A stretch of DNA of 64,000 bases, from contig NZ_JAGEMN010000001.1 in assembly GCF_017921835.1 (NCBI RefSeq), forward strand, positions 2,306,186 to 2,370,185, in the 5' to 3' direction. Below are positions 44,029-52,223 of this stretch, in pieces (the stretch's first letter is position 1; every line of letters begins with the position of its first letter). Both the position numbers and the translations under genes were made by a program. The notes under the pieces were generated by a model, which worked only from the letters and a program-made list of their open reading frames with translations, was not told the DNA's origin and did not search any database. This stretch comes from Sporosarcina sp. 6E9. Its GTDB lineage: Bacteria > Bacillota > Bacilli > Bacillales_A > Planococcaceae.

Positions 44029-44742
44029 TCAGCCAAGCCAGTTAATTTCACTCATAGTGGCTTTAAATCCGTCAAATTTAAGAAAATCATCCTGATATTT
44101 CTCACTACACATCATCGGATGCCTGCTTTCAAAAAACACACCTTCGGGAATATCTTCTTTGGTGGAAATTGCTTCTTTTCCCCATAAAAACCACTTAATA
44201 TCTGGGTTTTTGGTAGAGATGTAGTTCAACACCTTTTTTGAGAATGCCCTCCATATTATTTTATGACTATTAGCCTCCCCCACTTCGCATGTAAATGAAG
44301 TGTTTAAGAATAAAACTCCCTGATTTTCTAGTGAATCGAATATATTGTTTGGCGGTTTTATTTGGAAAGATCCATTCTTAATTTCCTTTTGAATTTCACT
44401 AAACTTTTTTATGTCCTTATAATCACTAATCCCTGTATAATTTTTATAAATCAATCGAACAATATTTTTTAAAGAAACCTGACGAAAAGGTTCTAACCAA
44501 TCATTTAGACCTCCAACCTCAAACGACCTACCTGTCGCTACACCTTTAGCTGGATAAACATCTTGACCAAGCCAAATGACTTTTACATTATCTACATCCA
44601 CAGACAAAAACCTTAAAAGTTTATCTGGATCACTTGGGTTGAAATTGTTTCCTATTTCATTTTCTATCACTTTCAATTCAGCTAAAATCTCCTCAGTAAT
44701 AAAAGAATCCCAAGAGGAGTGAACTTCTTTTGGCAGTATCAT
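44029..44742 (-). CDS. Element-borne divergent uracil-DNA glycosylase
   Basis: 237 residues, the length of host Ung. Aligned by eye with family-1 UDG: VIWLGQDVYPAKGVATGRSF replaces the GQDPYHG...GLSF motif but keeps the catalytic Asp, the Tyr that blocks thymine and the stacking Phe; GVLFLNTSFTCEVGEANSH keeps the uracil-binding Asn; FFESRHPMMCS keeps the catalytic His but not the PLS intercalation loop. AGGTGG lies before ATG 44742. Same strand as, and 85 bp from, the ung fragment it probably replaces. The altered motifs recall the poxvirus type (GIDPYP). Activity is inferred. Confidence 0.88.
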   Translation of the reverse strand: MILPKEVHSSWDSFITEEILAELKVIENEIGNNFNPSDPDKLLRFLSVDVDNVKVIWLGQDVYPAKGVATGRSFEVGGLNDWLEPFRQVSLKNIVRLIYKNYTGISDYKDIKKFSEIQKEIKNGSFQIKPPNNIFDSLENQGVLFLNTSFTCEVGEANSHKIIWRAFSKKVLNYISTKNPDIKWFLWGKEAISTKEDIPEGVFFESRHPMMCSEKYQDDFLKFDGFKATMSEINWLG

Positions 44743-44761
44743 CTATCCACCTCACTTCCAA

Positions 44762-45183
44762 AAATTAAAGATTTTTCAATTCACTTTCCATCTGACTGAT
44801 TAAATCTTCCAACTCAGTCCAACTGTCATTTAAAGCCAATACATCGCATCAACAAACATTACCAATACCTCATGTTCTAAATCATCCTCTTCTTTTGTTA
44901 TATCAATGCCAGTAAGATGTTTGATTAAACTTATTCCCACATCTACATTAGGTTTTTACTTTCCTGTAACCGAATCCATTGATACAAATAAAAAGAATTC
45001 ATTATTGAACAGTTCTATCGGTTCGTTAAAAACATTTAATTCCGAACAATGCTTGGCAATAATTTGATAGAAACAATAAAGTATATCACCTTTAACTGTA
45101 CCGTTGTTGGAATTATCTACCTCTTCTGTGTAGTAATCGGTTTTATTATTAGACTCATATAAATAGAAGTTTTCTATACTCAT
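44762..45183 (-). pseudogene. Decayed gene of unknown family (in-frame stop and frameshift)
   Basis: From ATG 45183 the frame reads SIENFYLYESNNKTDYYTEE on to SMDSVTGK, meets TAA at 44956, and continues in the same frame as KPNVDVGISLIKHLTGIDIT then DDLEHEVLVMFVDAMYWL. A +1/-1 shift then yields ALNDSWTELEDLISQMESEL and a stop near 44762. The flow of protein-like sequence across both lesions indicates a broken gene of about 135-140 codons. The family was not recognized; size and acidic character would suit a small cytoplasmic protein such as an immunity protein. Confidence 0.55.
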
Positions 45184-45494
45184 ATTACTATGGACAAACT
45201 TGGATAAGGCTCCATAGTCTTCGTGTATAAAACTAACATTCCTGCCTTTTCCACCATTTGTTCAACATTAGGCGTGTATTCGAACCTATCATTTTATTAC
45301 TGTACATTATACAGATAAAGAGGACAAGCCTTATACTAACCCGTTCTCTTGGGGGGCAAAACGTTAAAAGACATACGAAAAGGGACAATAAACCGCAATG
45401 GTTTTGGTCCCTTCTTTTTATTGTTGTATTAGGGTTTGTCGGCGTTTTTGTAATGAATTGGTGATCAAATCGCATATTAACTGGTAGGAGTACA

Positions 45495-45632
45495 ATGGCT
45501 GGTGTAGGGTTACAAATTGACATACTAAACATGTTAACCAAAGATAAAAAGATACACCCGCATAACGGCCCGGGATCACTAGGCAAGTGTATAGGTCCGA
45601 TAATATTATATATAAACGATAAAAAGTGCTAA
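45495..45632 (+). CDS. Small peptide ORF candidate (45 residues, two Cys)
   Basis: ATG 45495 is preceded by TAGGAG at a proper distance and opens a frame of 45 residues starting MAGVGLQIDILNMLTKDKK and ending LYINDKKC. It contains a GPGSLGKCIGP stretch and two cysteines, no signal peptide or membrane helix. It is the only plus-strand candidate in the element and lies upstream of (opposite to) the ABC exporter genes. Just before it, in another frame, a short hydrophobic stretch (FWSLLFIVVLGFVGVFVMNW, 45405-45464) has no clear start codon. Either could be fragments. Confidence 0.3.
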   Translation: MAGVGLQIDILNMLTKDKKIHPHNGPGSLGKCIGPIILYINDKKC

Positions 45633-45756
45633 ATAAAATGTTCAGCATTTCCCTCATTCTAATTGAAATAATGCACCCGATAGTTTAATTAACATAACCA
45701 GACTTAGTACATATAACTAATTTCTTTTTTACAATTTTAGTTTTCTTATTGTCAGT

Positions 45757-48198
45757 TTAGCGATATTTTCTAAAATTAACTGTTGCTAATACAATAATTA
45801 AGTAAATGGTACTTGAGGTAATGACACCTATAACAATGCCTAATAATGATATGTCTAATAGAATTGCAACGATAGTGCTCACTATGATACCAATGGATAA
45901 CGATAAAGTTGCCCATATTGCCACTTCTTTAAGAAAGTGAATTTTTATCATTTTTTTAGTCCAACCAATTACAAAATACATATTAAATTCATCCTGACGT
46001 GCCAGGATAATTCCTTGGATCGCTTCTACCAAAACGGATATACTTAAAAAGATAGTGGCAATCACTATGAGTAACCGAATATATAACCCTTCTTTTAAAA
46101 TAAACGTCCCTAATGTTGTTTCTGTGGATTTGACCCATAGTTCGTAAATTGACGATATTTGTAGTTGTGTTATACAAACTGCTAACATTAAAACTAGCAT
46201 CGTAGGTATCAATAACGATTTATAATGTTGAATACTGGCGAAAAACCTATACATTTTTGAACGAGTACTTTGACCAGGATTCAAGTAAAATACAACAGCG
46301 ATAAGGAAGATGCTTATAAGCATGAAACTTCCTATTACTATAAATGCTAGAGTACTTAATCCTAAAACGAGTGCGATTACAGTACTGATTAGAATAGATA
46401 TTAATACTAGAATTAGCTGCTCTGTCATGTTTTTGACTCGTATACTTCTCTTTTGCCACCCAAGAAAAGTCAAAATATCATTTTCTTTGTCTAAACGATT
46501 ACGCTCAAAACCGAGATGACTAAAAAACCAGAACACACCAAACAGAATAAATAAACTTATGCTAAGAGCAGTATCTATATCCCAAGCATTGGATAATAGC
46601 TGCGATACGCCTAGTGTAGTCCATGGTGAAGTAACTTCACCAATACCTTCAACAATCATATTTGCACTTTTAAAAGAGGATCCAGCAACAATATCTACTA
46701 CATAACCTTCATTAGATAGGTCAGTAGCTAACGCTTCAATTCGATCTTGAGCCTTTTCATCATATGCAGTAATATTATTTAATTTAATTCTAATTGCATC
46801 AATTGGTTGATCGCCTTTTATAAGACTAGCTGCTTCTAAAGTTGTTACGCCGGCAGTAGGTGCAACTATAAAACTACCAGGGCTAATTGTTGACGTTATA
46901 ACCGTATTGTCTAAGGTCTTCACCTCATTTGTGCTATATATTCCTAATGGACTTGAAGTAAGGGAGTTATTCTCTTCTTCGGCCGTAAATTTCCCCATTT
47001 GCCAAATCATAAAAGGAGCTTCCCAATCATATAAATAGCTTTTCCCTGACTCCTCTACTTCTTTATAATCGGGTGGTGATCCCTCTTCAACAATATTTAT
47101 ATGTATCTTATTATCTTTAAATGTGTAATCAATCTTTGAAGCGGTATAGTACTTTCCTGAATCATTGTATAGAGTACCGCCTTCTTCTTGACTTGAAACT
47201 TTCAAATTGAAATCTTCGTCTACCGCTAAATGCTGACCATCAAAAGGGCTTTGATAATTAGTTAAGTCAAGTTCGTAAGTATCCTGGCTAAGACTTTGCG
47301 ACGACATCAAATCATTTTCAAATTCTTTCATTTTTTCTTCTTCAGAAAAAATATTTGACGTAATGGATTCATTTTTTGATATGTCATATCTTTCATAAAG
47401 CCCATCAAGGGACAAGTCTAATCTTTCTACAGATACCTGTAGTGACAGAGGAATTTGAAAGTTTTCTCGTTGCAAAATAGGAACCACAGGTGCGTTATCT
47501 CTGTAATTAGAAAAGACATCTATGTCCCGTTTTTCTTCAGCCGATAGTTCTCTAAATAGATCTGAAAAGTCAATTCCTGTAAGTAAACGCTCACTCTCTG
47601 CATCTATCGCTGTTAATAAGTTATAGCTCTGAGGAAAAGAAATATCTAACCCACTGTCGAACATACGATGTTCTTTACTAACGTCAAAGTAAGTATCTGC
47701 ATATTGATAATTTCCATTAAGCAAAACTTGTAAGTAGTAAAACCCATGGCTTGCAGTCACGGGATATTGATTAACTCCATCACTAGTGAAAAATTTGTAC
47801 TCAAAATGTGCAGGGTAGTCGAAAGCAGGTAAGCGTATAGAAGCTGTGCTACTTGTAAAATATCCTAAAGACGCAACTGGTGCAGCAATTTCTATTTCTG
47901 GGTGTCCTTTAATAGTTTCCCATTCAGAAATAGAGATGCCCCCTGTTCCATCCCCTATGTAATTTTCTTCAACAGTCTTTAAACTCTCTTCTATAGTGGT
48001 TCGTGCACCTTCAGGTCGAACTAATATATCATAGCTTCCTCTACTGTAATTTTCTAAATTCTCAGTGACGATTGAATTTGTTTCCTTTGAAGTTTGTATA
48101 CCATATGATGTTAGGAGAATGATTGCGATCATAGCGACTAGAGTCATTAGAGATTTGTACTTTTGATTACGAATCCTCTTCCAGCTCATAGAGATCAT
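45757..48198 (-). CDS. ABC transporter permease, FtsX/MacB-like
   Basis: 813 residues. One N-terminal helix (SLMTLVAMIAIILLTSYGIQ), a large extracytoplasmic domain to about residue 530, then groups of helices at about 550-570, 600-650, 675-700, 715-740 and 765-810. This is the FtsX-type layout of exporters and mechanotransmitters that move or sense peptides and lipids rather than import solutes. Starts 4 bp inside the ATPase stop. In Bacillota such pairs often give resistance to antimicrobial peptides or export a peptide; no substrate gene is certain here. Confidence 0.85.
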   Translation of the reverse strand: MISMSWKRIRNQKYKSLMTLVAMIAIILLTSYGIQTSKETNSIVTENLENYSRGSYDILVRPEGARTTIEESLKTVEENYIGDGTGGISISEWETIKGHPEIEIAAPVASLGYFTSSTASIRLPAFDYPAHFEYKFFTSDGVNQYPVTASHGFYYLQVLLNGNYQYADTYFDVSKEHRMFDSGLDISFPQSYNLLTAIDAESERLLTGIDFSDLFRELSAEEKRDIDVFSNYRDNAPVVPILQRENFQIPLSLQVSVERLDLSLDGLYERYDISKNESITSNIFSEEEKMKEFENDLMSSQSLSQDTYELDLTNYQSPFDGQHLAVDEDFNLKVSSQEEGGTLYNDSGKYYTASKIDYTFKDNKIHINIVEEGSPPDYKEVEESGKSYLYDWEAPFMIWQMGKFTAEEENNSLTSSPLGIYSTNEVKTLDNTVITSTISPGSFIVAPTAGVTTLEAASLIKGDQPIDAIRIKLNNITAYDEKAQDRIEALATDLSNEGYVVDIVAGSSFKSANMIVEGIGEVTSPWTTLGVSQLLSNAWDIDTALSISLFILFGVFWFFSHLGFERNRLDKENDILTFLGWQKRSIRVKNMTEQLILVLISILISTVIALVLGLSTLAFIVIGSFMLISIFLIAVVFYLNPGQSTRSKMYRFFASIQHYKSLLIPTMLVLMLAVCITQLQISSIYELWVKSTETTLGTFILKEGLYIRLLIVIATIFLSISVLVEAIQGIILARQDEFNMYFVIGWTKKMIKIHFLKEVAIWATLSLSIGIIVSTIVAILLDISLLGIVIGVITSSTIYLIIVLATVNFRKYR

Positions 48199-48869
48199 AA
48201 TTTATTCTCCACTTCATTTAACGAACTATTCTTCAATTCGTATATTCTATTGCCCTCATTAGCAACTTCCTCATCATGTGTAACTACAATAATAGAATGG
48301 CCCTTTTCTTTTAATTTCGTCAGAATATGTAGTACTTGTATTTTATTATCGTTATCTAAATTACCAGTCGGTTCATCACATATGATTAACTTCGGGTCAC
48401 TTATCAATGCCCTTGCAATAGCGACTCTTTGCTTTTCTCCACCGGATAAACTCGATGGCAATCTATTATAATAGCTTTTATTAATCCCCACTTGTTCTAA
48501 TAAAAGTGCAGCTTTTTGTTTTAACTGGTCACTTTTTTTATCTTTCGATAGTGGTAGGATGACATTTTCTAAAACACTATAGTATGGTAATAATTTAAAA
48601 TCCTGAAATACAAATCCGATTTGTAATCTTCTAATGTCTGATTTCTGACTATCCGACAAATTATGAATTGGACTAGCATCCAATTCAATCGTTCCTTCAT
48701 CAACTTTATAAATACCCGCAATACAGTTTAATAATGTTGTTTTTCCTGATCCCGAAGGTCCTACAATACTTATCCATTCTGCTGATTGTACAGATAATGA
48801 AACATTTCGGAATAAAAACCCCTCGTTATTATGTAATAAACTTTTTTCTATGTTATTTACTACTAACAT
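48195..48869 (-). CDS. ABC transporter ATPase, MacB/LolD family
   Basis: 224 residues, one complete cassette: IVGPSGSGKTTLLNCIAGIY (Walker A), SSLSGGEKQRVAIARALISD (signature), LIICDEPTGNLDNDNK (Walker B) and VVTHDEEVA (His switch). LolD/MacB-type by the EPTGNLD box. GGGGAAG precedes ATG 48869. Overlaps the permease start by 4 bp, so the two form one exporter. Confidence 0.94.
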   Translation of the reverse strand: MLVVNNIEKSLLHNNEGFLFRNVSLSVQSAEWISIVGPSGSGKTTLLNCIAGIYKVDEGTIELDASPIHNLSDSQKSDIRRLQIGFVFQDFKLLPYYSVLENVILPLSKDKKSDQLKQKAALLLEQVGINKSYYNRLPSSLSGGEKQRVAIARALISDPKLIICDEPTGNLDNDNKIQVLHILTKLKEKGHSIIVVTHDEEVANEGNRIYELKNSSLNEVENKL

Positions 48870-49000
48870 TTAACTTCCCCCTCAACTTTAGATAATTTTA
48901 CTTTTACATGTGAACCTTTGCCTTATCAAGTAAGTTGATAAGGCTGTTATTTTATATAATCATTCTTCTTCAACTCTTGTGCCCTATACTTCAATAAAAA

Positions 49001-49033
49001 AGGGTGCGATTTTTTTGAAGAAACGCACCCTTT
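49001..49033 (-). terminator. Terminator after the GNAT gene
   Basis: AAGGGTGCG and CGCACCCTT arms around a 15-base loop; minus strand continues TTTTTTATTG. Eight bases after the GNAT stop. Confidence 0.88.
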
Positions 49034-49040
49034 TGTTGAA

Positions 49041-49529
49041 TTAAACCTTAAATGTTTGAATTAGACATAGCTCATCCTCAATTAGGTCTTGTTTTTCTTG
49101 AGTCTCAATATTTAATTCATTATAAACTTTTTTCCAAAATGCAACCGCACGCTTATTTTCAACAACTTGCATTACAATATATTGCCCTGGTTTCTCTTCA
49201 AATAATTTTTTTACAACCTGCACAGCCAATCCTTTACCTTTATGCTTATTAAGTATGAACAAGTCATTTATTCCATAATCATTGCTTTTTTTCAAGATTG
49301 GACGTTCTAATAGTAATATAAAACCGATAATTTTATCATCCAACATTATAAAATAGGGGGATAATCCATCTACTTCCCAGAGTTTATCCAATTCCTCAAA
49401 ATGAAAAACACCATCTTCTGCAATATCCAAATTCGTGGTAAAATTCGATAGCTCATGAAGATACAGTGAGTAAAAGTTACGCAAGATAGATTTTTCTGAT
49501 TCCAAAACTTCTTGAAATTTAACAGTCAT
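49041..49529 (-). CDS. GNAT-family N-acetyltransferase
   Basis: 162 residues. GNAT fold cues: PYFIMLDDKIIGFILLLERP (strands 3-4), NDLFILNKHKGKGLAVQVVKKLFEE with the acetyl-CoA pyrophosphate loop (K-x-K-G-x-G/A), and VVENKRAVAFWKKVY. The Q/RxxGxG loop reads NKHKGKGLA, an acceptable variant. Substrate unknown. Own promoter and terminator make it a single-gene cargo unit of the element. Confidence 0.85.
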   Translation of the reverse strand: MTVKFQEVLESEKSILRNFYSLYLHELSNFTTNLDIAEDGVFHFEELDKLWEVDGLSPYFIMLDDKIIGFILLLERPILKKSNDYGINDLFILNKHKGKGLAVQVVKKLFEEKPGQYIVMQVVENKRAVAFWKKVYNELNIETQEKQDLIEDELCLIQTFKV

Positions 49530-49606
49530 CGTACAATACCCCTTGGCTTTTTTCTATATTATAGCATGTCAATAATCCGAATTTTTATATATTTGGATAA
49601 TACTCC

Positions 49607-49639
49607 TTATTGAACTAAAATGCCCCGTTAGTTCAATAA
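49607..49639. repeat. Short inverted repeat (TTATTGAACTAA hairpin)
   Basis: 12-bp perfect arms TTATTGAACTAA/TTAGTTCAATAA around AATGCCCCG. The loop GCCCCGTTAG and stem recall the hairpin at 11798 and a degenerate copy at 56292 (CTTCAACTAACCCCCGTTAG). The remainder of 49,530-49,920 shows no gene. Confidence 0.6.
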
Positions 49640-49928
49640 TCAAATAATTTCATTATACCGTCAACACTCACTAATTTCAATACAAGTTAAAATTCTCAGT
49701 TTTTTATAAGTGAGCAGCTTGTCCGATTATGAATTGGAAGGTTTTTTATCATTTCGTCAAAAACGAACTTTCGTGTTTTATAAAAAAAACACTGCGAACT
49801 GCAGTGCCAATTGATCCTCTAATATGATGTTATTCTAATGCGAAATTGGTATTTGCTTGTTTGTTCATCTGACGAGAACCCGTTAGCCTTATACTTATCC
49901 TCTTTCTGATGGTTGAATTATTTATTTT

Positions 49929-50175
49929 TCTGAAACGATCTTGCTTTCAATCTCGTTAATGGTTTCCCAAATGGTATTTACTTTTTCTACAATTCGGTAT
50001 TGCTTTTAAATAGATGTAAGAGCAATAACATAGTTTTCTATGAAATCTTTGCTAACCGGTTGTTATCTACGGTTCCAGTGTACATCTGAACCCCTTTTTC
50101 ATTACAACATGCGTCTCCTAATTCCCATAGACAAACAGATTTGGATTTGGTAACGCATTATAAAAGGTGAATGCC
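49929..50175 (-). pseudogene. Frameshifted gene remnant, possibly type I restriction HsdS C-terminus
   Basis: Directly after the tnpC-like stop the minus strand reads TLAFTFYNALPNPNLFVYG, shifts to ELGDACCNEKGVQMYTGTVD and RLAKIS, then KDFIENYVIALTSI, and finally KQYRIVEKVNTIWETINEIE to a stop near 49929. The last piece resembles the EQKRIVEKV linker of HsdS subunits. At least three frame breaks. The HsdS link is weak; that it is a decayed gene is stronger. Confidence 0.4.
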
Positions 50176-50179
50176 AAAG

Positions 50180-50686
50180 TTACAAGTTATCCAAATCAAT
50201 GCCCAGGTCAATATCAAGCATCTCGATTTTCTTCATGAGCAGATGGATCTTCCCAAGGATTAACATATAATTCTCATTAAGTGTTTGGTAATCTTTCTTG
50301 ATTTTATCAATTGCAATGTCTTTGTCCTGTATTTTAGACTGTAGCAAATTCTTCTCCTGTTCCAGCTTTTCAATCTTCCTGTATAATTGATCCGTTACGA
50401 CAATTTTGTGATCTATTTCTTTTTTCTTACTAACCTTGAATTGACAAACCTTATTTACCTTTAACACCTTTAAAACATGGTCTTTACTGAAGGTTGAATT
50501 TGAAAGTCCGGTTAATTCAATTAGCCTTTTTTTCGTAACAACTCCACCGTCATTCTGAATGTCATCAATTGCTTCCTGCACCTTATTAGCAGTCTCGGCA
50601 CGTTTAGCCATCTGTAATTCTTTCAGGCCGGCAGGAATATCTCTCTTTTTCATAGATTTGTTACACCCCTTCAATTGTTCCAACAA
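50180..50686 (-). CDS. tnpC: TnpC-like transposition accessory protein (DUF6262-type)
   Basis: 168 residues, basic N-terminus (MKKRDIPAGLKELQMAKRAE about residue 11 on), a helix-turn-helix-like segment (GGVVTKKRLIELTGLSNSTF) and a coiled coil (about residues 95-140, KIEKLEQEKNLLQSKIQDKD). Same size, composition and place (last gene after the recombinases) as TnpC of Tn554, which influences orientation and frequency of transposition. Overlaps the preceding recombinase by 26 bp. Confidence 0.8.
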   Translation of the reverse strand: MLEQLKGCNKSMKKRDIPAGLKELQMAKRAETANKVQEAIDDIQNDGGVVTKKRLIELTGLSNSTFSKDHVLKVLKVNKVCQFKVSKKKEIDHKIVVTDQLYRKIEKLEQEKNLLQSKIQDKDIAIDKIKKDYQTLNENYMLILGKIHLLMKKIEMLDIDLGIDLDNL

Positions 50687-52217
50687 TCTTTTCCACTATA
50701 TTTCTATGAAGTTTTAAATTATATTCAGCATTCTCTTTCATGAATGGATGATTCTTAAACATGTTTAATTTCGTTTCCCATTGTTCTACCTGATCCACAA
50801 AATGATCTAATTCATCCGCATTAGGAACAAAATTCTTACATGATAAACATTCAAACATTTCACTTGGACAATTTCTTATATCGCTACATAAACCAAGTCT
50901 GCCGATTTTATGTGCAAAAGGTCTTCGCAATATCTGGGCTGCTTTTGTCGGGTTCTCCGTATTGATAATTTTCCCTCTAAAAAGAACTTCTGATTTATCT
51001 TCATTTAAAATTTTCTCCGACTTCTTTCGCAATTCATCCTCTTGTACATGAACATAACTTCCTGTAATCATTTCGGAAGATTTATGATTTGTCATAGCCA
51101 TTATATCAATAATCCTAAACCCTTCATAAAGCCTATCGGTAATTGCATTATGCCTGAACATGTGGGAGGACAAGTTAACTGGTTCTCCCTTTTCGTCTAA
51201 TACATTATATCTTTTGCACATTACCTTAATCATGTGATTAAAAGTACCTTCTTTTAAAATCGCTATTTTATTAATGTTCCCTACCAATTCTTTATACTTA
51301 TTTTGGGTAGGAATGTATTGCGAACTAAAATAGGTAAATAGATAATTCTTGTCCTCGCCCTCCATATGCCTCTGAATAGCCTTAGACGCTTCTTCTTGCC
51401 TTCTAATGAGGTTTAAAAGATATTCGCCCTTCCCCTCTTCTTTTACGGCTATTTGCTTAATCTCTGGCTCCAGATGACCACCATTTTGTTTGAAGGTAGG
51501 TATGGAAATGACCCTTTCCTGCATATATGGCTTTATACATCCAAAACGCATAGAAGCAACTTCTGTTATACGATTTGGAATAAGCCTGCAAATCCAATAT
51601 GCAGTTCTATAAACTAAAGGAATTTTTTCATCTTCGAAAATAATATCTAATTGCTTCAAAATACCCTCTTCGATATATTTGCTCTTAGTCGTTCTTTTAT
51701 GTCTCGGAATTGAGTACGGATTGCTTCCAAATCGAATATGCGGGATTTTCTCGTAACCTGCAAGGGTTAGACAAAAGGAAGACATTCCTGTCCATATAGA
51801 TTCTTTAGTTCTATGGGCAATTGGAAGAGAGTCCAGATACTCTTGAATATCGTAAATGACTTTTTTATTCACCTTCTCCAATGGTAGATCCCCTAACTCT
51901 TCCAATAAATAGTTAAAGAATTTCGAGATGCCGTGGATATTGGTTGCGATTGTTCGAACACTCTTATTCGATGAGAGCCTAACGAGTGCAAATATTTTAA
52001 CGACTTCCCTGTGTTTTAATGGGATAGATGTAAAATATAAAGTTTTTACCCCCTTTGCTACGCTTTGTTTTTTGAGTGAGTTATCCAAAACCCACTTTTC
52101 GTCTTCAAAACTACAACTTTTTGAATGAATGAGCAAAATCTTCTTGAGCTCGGTAATTTCTTTCATTTCTTCTTGTTGCACAATTTTTGCATTTGGTAAA
52201 TTATTCGCTAACATCAC
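50661..52217 (-). CDS. Tyrosine recombinase, third of the module
   Basis: 518 residues. Catalytic pieces of the phage-integrase fold: first Arg in RLIPNRITEVASMRF, HxxR in LSSHMFRHNAITDRL, the later His in MTNHKSSE and the nucleophile Tyr in MITGSYVHV. The N-terminal part (about 1-190) resembles a SAM-like core-binding domain. A Cys-rich tail (CSDIRNCPSEMFECLSC) may bind zinc. Starts six bases after the preceding recombinase. All catalytic positions appear intact. Confidence 0.9.
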   Translation of the reverse strand: MMLANNLPNAKIVQQEEMKEITELKKILLIHSKSCSFEDEKWVLDNSLKKQSVAKGVKTLYFTSIPLKHREVVKIFALVRLSSNKSVRTIATNIHGISKFFNYLLEELGDLPLEKVNKKVIYDIQEYLDSLPIAHRTKESIWTGMSSFCLTLAGYEKIPHIRFGSNPYSIPRHKRTTKSKYIEEGILKQLDIIFEDEKIPLVYRTAYWICRLIPNRITEVASMRFGCIKPYMQERVISIPTFKQNGGHLEPEIKQIAVKEEGKGEYLLNLIRRQEEASKAIQRHMEGEDKNYLFTYFSSQYIPTQNKYKELVGNINKIAILKEGTFNHMIKVMCKRYNVLDEKGEPVNLSSHMFRHNAITDRLYEGFRIIDIMAMTNHKSSEMITGSYVHVQEDELRKKSEKILNEDKSEVLFRGKIINTENPTKAAQILRRPFAHKIGRLGLCSDIRNCPSEMFECLSCKNFVPNADELDHFVDQVEQWETKLNMFKNHPFMKENAEYNLKLHRNIVEKIVGTIEGV

Positions 52218-52223
52218 AACACC

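Noticed and set aside
45258..45464. Plus-strand frame ending in a hydrophobic helix (FWSLLFIVVLGFVGVFVMNW)
   Set aside because: The helix looks real but no start codon with a ribosome site could be found; mentioned under the 45495 peptide only.
45233..45586. 117-residue minus-strand frame in the element
   Set aside because: Composition is not protein-like, no ribosome site, and it opposes the better small plus-strand frames.
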